Shown here: positions 14,939 through 24,111 of the stretch, in pieces
Numbering within the stretch: position 1 is the first letter of the stretch
Layout: each line of letters starts with the position of its first letter
Translations under genes and position numbers: made by a program
DNA from: Bacteroidaceae bacterium
GTDB lineage: Bacteria; Bacteroidota; Bacteroidia; Bacteroidales; Bacteroidaceae
Assembly (NCBI GenBank): GCA_017559845.1
Contig: JAFYQQ010000014.1
Coordinates: 107,554-171,553, forward strand
Length of the DNA stretch: 64,000 nucleotides
Direction: 5' to 3'
The notes under the pieces: generated by a model
Told to the model about the DNA's origin: nothing
What the model saw: the letters and a program-made list of their open reading frames with translations, nothing else
The model's database searches: none

Positions 14939-17311
14939 TTAATGGAAGAATAACGCAACCAATGCGGCACAGCACCAGGCGATGAGGCATTGGGCAATGA
15001 CGATGATAATGGCCCATGAAGTGCCCAGTTCACGGCGGATGGTGCTTATGGTGGCCACACAGGGCGTGTAGAGCAGACAAAAGACCATCAGGGCGAAGGC
15101 CGAGGGGGCAGTGAGAATGGTGGCGAGCGAGGTGCCTGCCATGAGGCTGCCCAGGGTGCTGACCACAACTTCCTTGGCAAGGAATCCGCTGACCAGGGCG
15201 GTGGTAATGCGCCAGTCGCCGAATCCCATCGGATCGAAGATGGGAGAAACGAAACCGGCCAGCTGTGCCAGCATGCTGAGTTCGGAATGTTCGCCCACCA
15301 TTTGCAGGCGGAAGTCGAAGGTCTGCATGAACCAGATGACCATTGAAGCCAGGAAGATGACCGTGAAGGCGCGTTGCAGAAAGTCGCGTGCCTTGTCCCA
15401 GAGCAGACGCATCACGTTGGATACGGCGGGCAGGCGATAGTTGGGCAGTTCCATGACGAAAGGTACGGGTTTTCCCTTGAAAAGGGTGTGATGGAGCACC
15501 ATGGCGGTGAGTATGCCCACCACAATGCCGATGAGGTACATGCCCATCATGACCACGGCGGCTTGTCCCGGGAAGAAGGTGCCGGCAAAGAGGGCATAGA
15601 CGGGAATCTTGGCTGTGCAGGACATGAAGGGGATGAGCATGATGGTGAGTCGGCGGTCGCGCTCGCTTGGCAGAATACGGCTGGCCATTACGCTGGGCAC
15701 GGAGCATCCGAAGCCGATGAGCAGCGGCACGATGCTACGGCCCGAAAGTCCCACCTTGCGCAGCAGCTTGTCCATGACAAAGGCAATGCGGGCCATGTAG
15801 CCGCTGTCCTCCAGCATGCTGAGGAAGAAGAACAGGGTGATGATCATGGGCAGGAACACCAGTACGGTGCCCACACCGCCGAAGATGCCGTCTATGATGA
15901 GTGAACGTACCACAGGAGCGATGTTCCACGCTTCCAGGGTAGCTGCCGTGGCAGCGGTCAGTGCGTCAATGCCCTGCTGGCAGAGATCCTGCAGCCAGGC
16001 ACCCAGTCCGTTGAAGGTGATGTAGAACACGCCAGCCATAATGATGAGAAAGGCGGGAAGCGCGGTCCATTTTCCGGTCAGCACGCTGTCAATGCGTCTG
16101 CTGCGGCGGTATTCCTTGCTCTCGCGCGGCTTTACAATGGTGTGTTGGCAAAGGCGGCCTATGTAGTTGTAACGCATGTCGGCAAGTGCGGCGCTGCAGT
16201 CCAGTCCGCGCTCTTCCTCCATCTGGCGTACAATGTGTGCCACGGTCTTCTGTTCGTTGGTGTCGAGTCGGAGTGCCTGGCTCACCATGGCGTCGCCTTC
16301 TGCCAGTTTGCTGGCGGCAAAACGCAGGGGGATGCTGGCATGGGCGGCATGGTCTTCAATAAGGTGCATGATGGCATGCAGGCATCGGTGCACGGCTCCT
16401 CCGTGGTGTTCGGCGTGGCAGAAGTCCTGTCGCATGGGCTTTTCCTGATAGCGTGCAATGTGCAGGGCGTGCTTTACCAGCTCGTCAATGCCCTCGCCCT
16501 TGATGGCGGAGATGGGGATGACGGGGATGCCCAGCATACGTTCCATCTCGTTGATGCGGACGGTTCCGCCGTTGCTCTCAATCTCGTCCATCATGTTTAG
16601 CGCCAACACCATGGGAATGTCCAGTTCCATGAGCTGCATGGTCAGGTATAGGTTGCGTTCAATGTTGGTGGCGTCCACGATGTTGATGAGCGCGTCGGGA
16701 TGGCTTTCCAGAATGTGCCGGCGGCTGATGATCTCTTCATTGGTGTAGGGCGAGAGCGAGTATATGCCGGGCAAGTCTGTTACGGTGGCCTCGGGATGGT
16801 TCCTTATGGTGCCGTCCTTGCGCTCAACGGTAACTCCGGGAAAGTTTCCCACGTGTTGCCGTGCGCCGGTAAGTTGGTTGAAGAGTGTGGTCTTGCCGCA
16901 GTTTTGGTTTCCCACCAGTGCAAAGGAGAGCTGTTTCTTTGGCATCTTCTTGCCTCCCTTTTCCTGGGCGGTCTGCTTTTCGTGGTAACGGCCTTCCTCG
17001 CCCAGTCCCGGGTGTTCAATCTCGTGCGTGCCGATTTCGGCCTGCATGTCTTGTTTCTCTGTAGAGGCTGTGCATGGAGAGGGTTGGCGCAGGGGAGAGA
17101 CGATGATTTTTTGTGCGTCTTCGCTGCGCATGGCCAGTGCGAACCCGTGTAGACGGAGTTCTATGGGGTCGCCCATGGGGGCACGCTTTTCCACCATCAC
17201 TTCCACGCCGGGAATCATTCCCATGTCCAGGAAGTGTTGTCGCAAGGCACCGTTTCCTCCCACTTCAACCACGGTGGCCCGTTCTTTCTGCTTAAGTTCG
17301 CTCAGTGTCAT
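14939..17311 (-). CDS. feoB: Ferrous iron transporter, FeoA-FeoB fusion
   Basis: A 790-residue inner-membrane Fe(II) uptake protein. Residues 1-75 form a FeoA-type SH3-like domain. A Glu/His-rich linker follows, then the FeoB G-domain: G1 GNQNCGKT (134-141), switch DLPGIYSL, G4 NMMD. The C-terminal two thirds hold gate domains with many spans, including the conserved GCSVP segment. The start is the ATG at 17311 (MTLSELKQ), 20 bp below a well-placed promoter; the frame upstream of it overlaps that promoter. The small Cys-rich partner follows. Confidence 0.95.
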   Translation of the reverse strand: MTLSELKQKERATVVEVGGNGALRQHFLDMGMIPGVEVMVEKRAPMGDPIELRLHGFALAMRSEDAQKIIVSPLRQPSPCTASTEKQDMQAEIGTHEIEHPGLGEEGRYHEKQTAQEKGGKKMPKKQLSFALVGNQNCGKTTLFNQLTGARQHVGNFPGVTVERKDGTIRNHPEATVTDLPGIYSLSPYTNEEIISRRHILESHPDALINIVDATNIERNLYLTMQLMELDIPMVLALNMMDEIESNGGTVRINEMERMLGIPVIPISAIKGEGIDELVKHALHIARYQEKPMRQDFCHAEHHGGAVHRCLHAIMHLIEDHAAHASIPLRFAASKLAEGDAMVSQALRLDTNEQKTVAHIVRQMEEERGLDCSAALADMRYNYIGRLCQHTIVKPRESKEYRRSRRIDSVLTGKWTALPAFLIIMAGVFYITFNGLGAWLQDLCQQGIDALTAATAATLEAWNIAPVVRSLIIDGIFGGVGTVLVFLPMIITLFFFLSMLEDSGYMARIAFVMDKLLRKVGLSGRSIVPLLIGFGCSVPSVMASRILPSERDRRLTIMLIPFMSCTAKIPVYALFAGTFFPGQAAVVMMGMYLIGIVVGILTAMVLHHTLFKGKPVPFVMELPNYRLPAVSNVMRLLWDKARDFLQRAFTVIFLASMVIWFMQTFDFRLQMVGEHSELSMLAQLAGFVSPIFDPMGFGDWRITTALVSGFLAKEVVVSTLGSLMAGTSLATILTAPSAFALMVFCLLYTPCVATISTIRRELGTSWAIIIVIAQCLIAWCCAALVALFFH

Positions 17312-17336
17312 CTGGATGAATGTTTTTGTTTGTGTA

Positions 17337-17368
17337 CAAAGATACAAAAAACTGGCTTAATGGCCAAA
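17337..17368 (-). promoter_or_regulatory. feoAB promoter (-33/-7)
   Basis: On the minus strand, TTTG (17365-17368), 20 nt, then TATCTTTG (17337-17344), the standard Bacteroidetes form. The -33 element is 2 bp from the end of the M16 gene, so feoAB can be transcribed separately from it. Confidence 0.7.
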
Positions 17369-17369
17369 T

Positions 17370-18617
17370 TTATTTATATATGAGCATTGTCAGTTCCTCG
17401 GGCACGAACATCTCCCGCGCCGTTTGCCAGAGGTCTTCTGCCGTAAGGGCGTCTATGCGTGTGCTGATTTCCTCGCGGGTCTGCACCTTGTTGTAGTGCA
17501 GAAAGCGCTTGCCCATGCCAATGGCCACGTTCTCGAAGTTGTCATACGAGATGCCTATCTGTCCCTTTATCTGTTTCTTTACGGCCAAGAGGGCAGAGGG
17601 CGATAGCGGTGCCTGTGCAAGCCTTGCCAGTTCCTTGAGCACCAGTTTGCGGCAGCGTTCCACCTTGTTGGGGTCGCAGCCGAAGTAGACAGCCCACACC
17701 CCGGTGTCCGTATAGGTGGTGAGGGTGCTCTCAACCGTGTAGACCAGTCCGTTCTTCTCGCGCAGCGATTGCGAGAGCCTGCTGTTCATGCCCGGTCCGC
17801 CCAGAATGTGGTTCAGCACGAACATGGCCAGGTGGTTACGGTGCGATGCGCCGTAGGCACGCCGTCCCATCATGACGTGTGCCTGATGGGTGTCCATCTG
17901 TTTGGTATCTGTCTGCGCCTGGTATTCGGGAAGTGCGGTGCGTTCCAGCGGAAGGACAGGGACGGCGTTGTCCGTGGGCAGGTTGCGCAGGGCTTTTTCC
18001 GCCAGCCTTACCACTTGTTTTGGGTCGGCCTGTCCGTAGACAAAGAGCACCATGTTGGCTGGTACATACTGTCGGCGCACGTATTGCACAATGTCTTCGG
18101 TGGTGTACTCGCGCAGGCGTTCGGCATTGCCCAGGATGCTTCTGCCCAGGGGATGGCCGTTGAAGATCAGATTCTCGAATTCGTCGTATATCAGCTCGCC
18201 CGGCGAGTCGTTGTAGCTCTCAATCTCGCTTGCCACCACTTCCACTTCCTTGTCCATCTCGTGTTGTGGATAGGTGCTGTTCAGCACAATGTCCGCAAGG
18301 ATGTCGATGGCGCGGGACAGATGCTGTTTCAGGCAGGTGCAGTAGTACACGGTCTCTTCCTTGCCCGTAAAGGCGTTCAGGTCTCCGCCTACGGATTCCA
18401 TGCGGTTGATGATGTGCCATGCTTTGCGGCGATGGGTTCCCTTGAAGCTGAGGTGCTCGGTAAAGTGCGCCATGCCGCTTTCCGTGTCCAGCTCGTCACG
18501 GGTTCCGGCATCTACCGCCAGTCCGCAGTAGACAACTTCGGTGGACCCGGCGGCGCAGACAATGCGCATTCCGCAGGGAAGGGTATGGGTATAATGGTCT
18601 GAATATGCTGTTTTCAC
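17370..18617 (-). CDS. M16 family zinc metallopeptidase
   Basis: A 415-residue pitrilysin-family peptidase. The inverted zinc motif His51-Phe-Thr-Glu54-His55 (HxxEH) is intact, and the downstream acidic ligand region EVEVVASEIESY follows about 75 residues later. The C-terminal half is the second M16 repeat, without a zinc motif. No signal peptide is visible, and the length fits the single-chain processing-peptidase-like group; substrate unknown. A minus-strand TACTTTTG box lies upstream. Confidence 0.9.
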   Translation of the reverse strand: MKTAYSDHYTHTLPCGMRIVCAAGSTEVVYCGLAVDAGTRDELDTESGMAHFTEHLSFKGTHRRKAWHIINRMESVGGDLNAFTGKEETVYYCTCLKQHLSRAIDILADIVLNSTYPQHEMDKEVEVVASEIESYNDSPGELIYDEFENLIFNGHPLGRSILGNAERLREYTTEDIVQYVRRQYVPANMVLFVYGQADPKQVVRLAEKALRNLPTDNAVPVLPLERTALPEYQAQTDTKQMDTHQAHVMMGRRAYGASHRNHLAMFVLNHILGGPGMNSRLSQSLREKNGLVYTVESTLTTYTDTGVWAVYFGCDPNKVERCRKLVLKELARLAQAPLSPSALLAVKKQIKGQIGISYDNFENVAIGMGKRFLHYNKVQTREEISTRIDALTAEDLWQTAREMFVPEELTMLIYK

Positions 18618-18652
18618 GTCTATATCTGTTTGTTCCGGTGTGTAAAACCTTG

Positions 18653-18660
18653 CAAAAGTA
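18653..18660 (-). promoter_or_regulatory. Promoter -7 box of the M16 peptidase gene
   Basis: Minus-strand TACTTTTG followed by C, 35 bp before the ATG at 18617. The best -33 candidate is 25 nt away, which is longer than usual. Confidence 0.45.
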
Positions 18661-18734
18661 CTGAAAAATATCGGAATCGGGCCGGCAAGGGATAAAAAAC
18701 TCTTTTTCCGGGCGTCTTTATTTCCAAAAATCGT

Positions 18735-18742
18735 TAACTTTG
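18735..18742 (+). promoter_or_regulatory. Promoter -7 box of the phosphoesterase gene
   Basis: TAACTTTG lies 62 bp before the ATG at 18805. No TTTG is seen at the expected -33 position. Confidence 0.4.
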
Positions 18743-18804
18743 TGTGGTGTAAAACATAGATAGGACACGAAATTCTAATACATTATCAAATATATCGTTT
18801 TATC

Positions 18805-19845
18805 ATGAACAGAAGACATTTTATCCAGGGCATGGCCATGACGGCCGCGGCTGCGGCGTGCCCGGCATCGGCAGGCGCCTTTACCAAGGAAGCTCCCCAA
18901 GTGCAGACTCCGCAGGGTTCTTCCTTCCATAATTTTACCTTCAATGCCCAGGGCAAGTTCCGTATCATGCAGATTACGGACACGCACTATATTGCCGGTG
19001 ACGCTCGCTCAAAGCGCGCCATGGACAACCTGATACAGATGCTTGACACGGAAAAGCCCGACCTGGTAATCCACACCGGAGACATCATTTTTGCCAAGCC
19101 GGCGGAACGTTCGTTCGATGAACTCTTCGCTCCAATCATCGAGCGCAAGATTCCCTTTGCCGTAGCGTTGGGCAACCACGACGAAGAGTTCGGCATGAGC
19201 CGCCTGGAGGTCTATAATTACCTCCGTTCAAAACCCTATTGCATCAACACCCCCGAGAAGGGCATCCATGGCGCCTCAAACGATGTGATAACCCTTTCTT
19301 CCACCGATGGGAAGAAACAATGGGTATTCTATCTGCTGGACACCATGAACCGCAGCAAGGACATCAAGATCAATGCCTACGACTATCTCCACTTTGACCA
19401 GATTCAGTGGTATCGCGAGCAGAGCCAGCATTTCCGCAAGGAGAACGGCGGAAACCCCGTTCCGGCACTGGCCTTCATGCACATTCCCGTGTTTGAGCAT
19501 CTGGTGGCATTGGCAGACAGCAAGCGCAAGATAAAGGGAAATCTCCAGGAGAATCCCTGCCCCTCACTCATCAACTCGGGTATGTTCTCGCAGATGCAGG
19601 AGATGGGCGATGTGATGGCGCTTTTCTCTGGACACGACCACGACAACGACTATGTGATGAAATGGCAGGACAAGTATCTCATCTATGGCCGTTACAGCGG
19701 TTGCAACACCGTGTACAACAATCTGGAGGGAAGCGGCTGCCGAATGATAGAACTGACCCAGGGACAGACATCCTTCCGCACCTATGTGCGTGTCTTTGAC
19801 AAAGGCATAGAGCAGGATATGACGCTGCCCAAGGATATGAAGTAA
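18805..19845 (+). CDS. Exported calcineurin-like metallophosphoesterase
   Basis: A 346-residue predicted phosphoesterase. The N-terminus has a twin-arginine type signal (NRRHFIQG plus an Ala-rich stretch to about residue 24), suggesting folded export. Metal-binding motifs follow the family order: ITDTH (D-x-H), HTGDIIF (G-D), ALGNHDEE (G-N-H-D), HIPVFEH and the late GHDHDND. It is most like the PhoD/DUF4073-type purple-acid group of Bacteroidetes; the substrate is not known. It stands alone, with a perfect terminator downstream. Confidence 0.88.
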   Translation: MNRRHFIQGMAMTAAAAACPASAGAFTKEAPQVQTPQGSSFHNFTFNAQGKFRIMQITDTHYIAGDARSKRAMDNLIQMLDTEKPDLVIHTGDIIFAKPAERSFDELFAPIIERKIPFAVALGNHDEEFGMSRLEVYNYLRSKPYCINTPEKGIHGASNDVITLSSTDGKKQWVFYLLDTMNRSKDIKINAYDYLHFDQIQWYREQSQHFRKENGGNPVPALAFMHIPVFEHLVALADSKRKIKGNLQENPCPSLINSGMFSQMQEMGDVMALFSGHDHDNDYVMKWQDKYLIYGRYSGCNTVYNNLEGSGCRMIELTQGQTSFRTYVRVFDKGIEQDMTLPKDMK

Positions 19846-19868
19846 ACTGCCCAATCATTTTTGCAAGC

Positions 19869-19915
19869 ATAGCAAACCGCCCCGTTCATTGTTTGTGAAC
19901 GGGGCGGTTTGCTAT
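19869..19915 (+). terminator. Strong hairpin terminator
   Basis: A perfect 20-bp stem (19869-19888 with 19896-19915) with loop TTGTTTG lies 23 bp after the phosphoesterase stop. It lacks a long T-tract but is the most stable hairpin in the region. Confidence 0.75.
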
Positions 19916-20034
19916 ATGTGGAAAATTAGGAATTTATAACCACCTTTTTCTTACGGATAGCTGCGGATGAAAATCTTTTACAAAACGAGAGTGCTGTTTT
20001 AAGAGCTTCTGCGGCTATAGAAGCGGGACAATTC

Positions 20035-20106
20035 CAGTTGGGCGGAAAAAAGTGCCCAGTTGGAAAAAAATATGTTTCCAGTTAGAAAAATTTATTTTCC
20101 CAGTTG
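20035..20106. repeat. Phased palindrome array, CAGTTG core, 22-bp period
   Basis: CAGTTG starts at 20035, 20057, 20079 (CAGTTA) and 20101, exactly 22 bp apart, with 16-bp spacers that are A-rich but differ. Same core and period as the array at 923-1016. Confidence 0.85.
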
Positions 20107-20525
20107 GAAACCCTAAATTTGGGGGTTATCGCGTTTTTGTGGCTTTCTCTTCATTTTTTAGCTGTCTGTACCATAAAAAAAGGTATGTCACCAGTAGTAA
20201 AAATGTTTGACAATATGCAATGAGTTTTTAGGTTTGACAGAAGAAAAAAAGGGGCAAGAGAAGACAAAATTCACCTAGCAAAGATAGATGTAATTTTTTT
20301 CATACTCTGTATTTCCAAATAAAAACTTTCTATAGCAAGCATAATTCATACTTTAGTATTATGCGCTCTGCATAAATATGAATATAATGAAATCGACATG
20401 ATGGAGGTTTACGGTGGAACAGGAGATGCTTGGGATACAGCATTGTCTCCAAGTCCCAGAAAAGCGATGCCTGACGGCTAGTTGACGGTGATTTGTACAT
20501 GTCTGAACTGCAAGGTTTTACTATG

Positions 20526-20533
20526 CAAAGGTA
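20526..20533 (-). promoter_or_regulatory. Orphan promoter-like -7 box
   Basis: Minus-strand TACCTTTG followed by C, inside gene-free DNA. No -33 element at the right distance and no recognised gene below it, so it may drive a small RNA or be a chance match. Confidence 0.25.
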
Positions 20534-20674
20534 CAAACTCTCGTGTGTACTAACGAATATAAACGTAAGAAATCCATCCTGCAATTTCAACTATTGAGAG
20601 CAACTACTCATATTCATCCTGCAATTTGAGCTATACGCCCAAAATGAGTGTAGAAATAACAAGAACCTCCCAAA

Positions 20675-20761
20675 GTCATCCTGAACTTGTTTCAGGATCT
20701 CACCGAGGGAAGGGGGTAAATAAAGGCTCGCAGTGAGATGCTGAAACGAGTTCAGCATGAC
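20675..20761. repeat. REPIN-like inverted pair
   Basis: TCCTGAACTTGTTTCAGGA (20679-20697) and TGCTGAAACGAGTTCAGCA (20739-20757) are two imperfect palindromes in opposite orientation, flanked by GTGAGAT/ATCTCAC and joined by a linker with AAAGGCTCG. A one-armed copy lies at 1334-1392. Two inverted REPs around a linker is the REPIN design; no RAYT transposase is in the window. Confidence 0.7.
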
Positions 20762-20819
20762 CGTCTCTTTGGGCTGTTATATAGAAGAACATAAGAGACA
20801 TATTTTAAGCAATGAGCAA

Positions 20820-20876
20820 CGTCCCAACCCTCTCATTACTCATTACTCACAACTCACCGCTCATCGCTCACTACTC
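20820..20876. repeat. Heptamer-like repeat forming a gene's last codons
   Basis: Repeats such as CTCATTACTCATTACTCAC continue into the FAD oxidoreductase gene, whose last residues S-S-E-R and stop are made of the repeat (AGT AGT GAG CGA TGA on the minus strand). Confidence 0.65.
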
Positions 20877-22729
20877 TTCTTGTATGTGGGCCAGTTCCCG
20901 CCCAGGTTGTAGAGCTGGTTGTTGGGCAGGCCGGGCTTTCCGGCTCCTTTCTCCATAAGAGATTTCAGTTTGTCCAGATGAGTGGTGTAGATGTCTCGCG
21001 GAAGGGCTTTGTGGCGGGTGCACAGGCTGGCGGCAAGACCCACAACCTCGCCCATCATTCCGGTGGTACGCATCACGCGCACGGTTCCCAAACCGATGTG
21101 GGTTACGCTGATGTTGCGACCTGCCATGAAGAGGTTGTTTACGTTGCGGGAGTAGAGGCAACGGTAGGGCACGGCATAGGGATTGGTCTTTCCGTGGGTG
21201 CAGATGGATTTGAATTCGTTCCCAGGAAAATGCTTTGAATTTTTCGGGTCGGGATAGTGCAGGTCTATGCTCCAGGTGGTAGTAAAGGAAGCGTCGGGGT
21301 ATTTTACCTCGTGTATGAGATCGTTTTCCGTGAGGACATGGTCGCCCAAGAGGCGTCTCGACTCTCGCTTTCCTGCAATGTAGGCCACCCATTCCAGCTT
21401 TCGGTTCCTGTATTCGCTGTTGTTGGCCAGACGGTTCTTGAGATGGCTCCAGTTGGAGTAGACCACCATAAGTCCGTAGTCGCGTATGCGTTCAAATTCC
21501 TTGCATTGGTCGCGGTTCATGCCGGTTTCCCATGTCCATTCGCCCATCTTCACCTTCTGGCAACTTTGGTCTGAGAAGTTTACACCATACTCGAACACCG
21601 GGAAGGCGCATGCCGAACTGTCTTCCACAGAATACCACTGGACGGATGCGCCCATCGTCATCTTGTCCCCATTTTGTGGAGCGGACGGCTCGTTGTATTC
21701 GTTGCGTCCCTCGCGCCCCATGGCAAAGTCGGCTCCAGCCAGATAACCTACGGTGCCATCGCCGGTGCAGTCGGAATAGATTGGGGCCAGGAACCGGACA
21801 ATCTCACCGCTCTCAATGTGTCTGGCATATACTGCGGTTATCTTTCCGTTACGGTAGTCGGTCTTGTAGACGCGATATGAGGGATAGAGATCCAGATTTT
21901 CCTTTTCCGCTTCCAGAAAGGCACGCTTCTTTTCGTCTTCGTAGAATTCGGCGGGTTGGGCGTTGCCAATCCGTAGCGGTCCGAACTCCTTTATCATGTT
22001 TCCCAGGTTGGGATAAGGCTCCATCTCAATGTGTCCGCCAAGATGGACGCGGGTTTCGGAACTGTTGCATCCGCCCCAGATGGGACGGTCGTTGATGAGC
22101 GCCACCTTTATGCCCATGCGTGCGGCGGCCACTGAAGCGCAGATGCCGGCAATGCCTCCACCCACCACTACAAAATCGTACTCCACACGCCGGATGCGGC
22201 TCTTGTCGTATTGTTGTCGGAAGGTTTCCAATGCTCCGGCCTCTGTGGGTGGAATGTCATCCTTCTCTGTGGTGAACCAGAGGGCATCGCAACGGCCGTC
22301 AAAGCCTGTGAGGTCGTGCAGGCAGACTTCAGCTTCCTTGTCCACCGTAGCCGTGCCGGCATATTGCCACATCCAACGGTTTCCGGTGTGCCCCATTGTT
22401 TGCTGCAAAGGTTTGCCGTCAATGCTGAGGGTGAATCTGCCCGGTCCTTCCTGTTCGGACCAGGGAGAGGTCCAGTTGAACGTGCGTACATAAATGTGGT
22501 ATGTCCCTCTGCGCGGAAAATGTACCCGTGTGGAAGCGTCTTCCACGGGGTTTCCCATTCCGTGTGCAATCAGATAGGGCGACCCCATTTCAAAAGTAAA
22601 CTGCTGGTCGACGTTCCATCCGCCTTTCCGGGCGAAGCTTTCCGCCTCAATCCACACACGGACGGGACGGGCTGCAAGGGTAAGGACGTAGCAAAAAAAA
22701 ACGACAAGGGCAAGGAAAATCTTCTTCAT
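20861..22729 (-). CDS. Secreted FAD-dependent oxidoreductase with N-terminal carbohydrate-binding-like domain
   Basis: A 622-residue protein with a signal peptide (cut near residue 20). A jelly-roll-like region (about 25-150, EAESFARKGGW to CLHDLTGFDGRCDALW) comes next, then a dinucleotide fold with the FAD signature VVVGGGIAGICASVAAARMG (about 188-207), followed by IWGGCNSSETRVHLGGH. It belongs to the FAD_oxidored group that Bacteroidetes often keep in glycan-use loci. The substrate is probably a sugar or sugar acid, by inference. It lies 26 bp after an exported MBL-fold gene. The stop codon and last four codons lie in a repeat, so the natural C-terminus may have been replaced. Confidence 0.85.
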   Translation of the reverse strand: MKKIFLALVVFFCYVLTLAARPVRVWIEAESFARKGGWNVDQQFTFEMGSPYLIAHGMGNPVEDASTRVHFPRRGTYHIYVRTFNWTSPWSEQEGPGRFTLSIDGKPLQQTMGHTGNRWMWQYAGTATVDKEAEVCLHDLTGFDGRCDALWFTTEKDDIPPTEAGALETFRQQYDKSRIRRVEYDFVVVGGGIAGICASVAAARMGIKVALINDRPIWGGCNSSETRVHLGGHIEMEPYPNLGNMIKEFGPLRIGNAQPAEFYEDEKKRAFLEAEKENLDLYPSYRVYKTDYRNGKITAVYARHIESGEIVRFLAPIYSDCTGDGTVGYLAGADFAMGREGRNEYNEPSAPQNGDKMTMGASVQWYSVEDSSACAFPVFEYGVNFSDQSCQKVKMGEWTWETGMNRDQCKEFERIRDYGLMVVYSNWSHLKNRLANNSEYRNRKLEWVAYIAGKRESRRLLGDHVLTENDLIHEVKYPDASFTTTWSIDLHYPDPKNSKHFPGNEFKSICTHGKTNPYAVPYRCLYSRNVNNLFMAGRNISVTHIGLGTVRVMRTTGMMGEVVGLAASLCTRHKALPRDIYTTHLDKLKSLMEKGAGKPGLPNNQLYNLGGNWPTYKKSSER

Positions 22730-22755
22730 ATAAATAGCGTATATGCGTTTAGCGG

Positions 22756-24030
22756 TTAAAGTCCGGTGTGTCCTTTGCTTTGGAAAGGACCGTAGACCTT
22801 CTGTATGATCATGTCTTCGTTCTCGGCAGAAAGGCGGTAGATCTTGTATTTCCGCCCTTTGTCGTACACCTTTATGACGATGTGCCCATCATGGGGACAG
22901 GTCTTCTGCATCCATTCCTCGGCGGCAAACTTCTGGCGTGCGGGTGCCACAATGTATTGCGACAGCACCAAGGTGGGGTGGGCATTGCGGAGGGTTGTGC
23001 CGGTGGTTTCCTCCTGCTGCAGCATCCGTTTGATGATGCCCTCCTGGGTGTGGAACTGGTCCCAAACCGGTATGACGTAGGCTTGTGCGTGGACATGGCT
23101 GAGGAATCCGGGGTGCATGGCGTCCTTGTAGGCGTGGTGGTTGCATTTGCATACGTCCACTTCGCCGCAGGCTTCTCCGGCTTTTTCTTCCAGATTGACC
23201 GGCTTTCCCTCTGCATTTAGCACCGAACCGCTAAGGTCTCCTCCGGCAAAATAGGAGAAGGGGCCGTATTGGATGCGGAAGGCAATGCTCTTGGTGTTTT
23301 CGTTTCCGCTTCCGGCGGTGTTCTTGGGATTCAGGTCGTAATAGCGTGTGGTACCGTTTCCGTTCCACACTTCTCCGTTTGCCGCCAGATTGCGGATGGA
23401 AAAGAGTGTGGCGTACTTCTTGGGACGTTTCTGCAAGGCAATCTGGTTGAGTGCGCCAACTTCAAAAGGCACTTGCTCTGCCCCATACTTCTGCTTGTGC
23501 CATTCGGCAAAGTTGAGGTAGTTTCTGATGTGTGCGTCTGAAATGGGTACGGGATAGCTGTAGTCTGGGTAACCCCTGTCAATGAAATGCTTGAATTGTA
23601 TGTGTTCACCCACTTCTGCAATGCCGATGAGCTTGTAGTTGGGAGTGCGGTTTTCGGTGGTGGGGGCATCAAGGGTGACAGACCCCATGTGGTCATCGTG
23701 GAAATGTGAAACCATGAGATAGTCTACCTTGTTGCCAGAAGGATTGGTGCGCAGGATGTAGCGCGACACCCATTCTCCCGCACGACGGGAAAGGTCGGGC
23801 TTGGGGTCGGTCATGGGCACTGAAGCCAGGTGGTCTCCAGTGTCAATGAGCATGCTGGTACCATCGGGGAAGATGTAGAAGTTGGCTTCACCCCGGCCGG
23901 TATAGATGTGGTGGATGTCCATTTCCCCTTTCTTCCAACTGCGGTATGGGGTTCCGGCTTCGTCGGTGGAACGGGCGAAGAGTACGGTGGTAAGGGAAAA
24001 GGCGAGTGTGAGGGAAAGAATGCGCTTCAT
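22756..24030 (-). CDS. Exported MBL-fold metallo-hydrolase
   Basis: A 424-residue predicted hydrolase with a signal peptide (cut near residue 20). The metallo-beta-lactamase metal site His109-x-His111-x-Asp113-His114 (HFHDDH) is intact, and a late GGDLSG provides the next metal ligand. It is of the general hydrolase type rather than a class B beta-lactamase. It sits between a Gfo/Idh oxidoreductase and an FAD oxidoreductase, all three carrying export signals, suggesting one periplasmic pathway on a carbohydrate-like compound. Confidence 0.82.
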   Translation of the reverse strand: MKRILSLTLAFSLTTVLFARSTDEAGTPYRSWKKGEMDIHHIYTGRGEANFYIFPDGTSMLIDTGDHLASVPMTDPKPDLSRRAGEWVSRYILRTNPSGNKVDYLMVSHFHDDHMGSVTLDAPTTENRTPNYKLIGIAEVGEHIQFKHFIDRGYPDYSYPVPISDAHIRNYLNFAEWHKQKYGAEQVPFEVGALNQIALQKRPKKYATLFSIRNLAANGEVWNGNGTTRYYDLNPKNTAGSGNENTKSIAFRIQYGPFSYFAGGDLSGSVLNAEGKPVNLEEKAGEACGEVDVCKCNHHAYKDAMHPGFLSHVHAQAYVIPVWDQFHTQEGIIKRMLQQEETTGTTLRNAHPTLVLSQYIVAPARQKFAAEEWMQKTCPHDGHIVIKVYDKGRKYKIYRLSAENEDMIIQKVYGPFQSKGHTGL

Positions 24031-24054
24031 GGGAAAGAGTTTATGTGAAGAAAG

Positions 24055-24097
24055 AAAAAGGAGCCGGGGAATTGCGGCTTGGGCAACTCCCGGCTCC
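24055..24097 (-). terminator. Rho-independent terminator after the Gfo/Idh gene
   Basis: On the minus strand GGAGCCGGG (24097-24089) pairs with CCCGGCTCC (24068-24060), followed by TTTTTCTTTCTT. It lies just after the stop at 24112, so the MBL and FAD genes below may need read-through or their own start. Confidence 0.75.
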
Positions 24098-24111
24098 GGT
24101 TAAGGGGGGTA

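Larger units (their letters stand above)
19846..20860. other. Gene-free stretch between convergent genes
   Basis: About 1 kb without a convincing gene. It holds the terminator above, a phased array (20035-20106), an orphan minus-strand promoter-like box (20526-20533), a short direct repeat ATCCTGCAATTT (20576 and 20616), a REPIN-like pair (20675-20761) and heptamer-like repeats that run into the next gene. An open frame of 86 codons at 20330-20590 (minus) has no domain or start signal and is not called. Confidence 0.65.

Noticed and set aside
22756..24030. Class B beta-lactamase
   Set aside because: Only the general MBL metal motif is present; the 424-residue length and neighbours fit other hydrolases of the superfamily.
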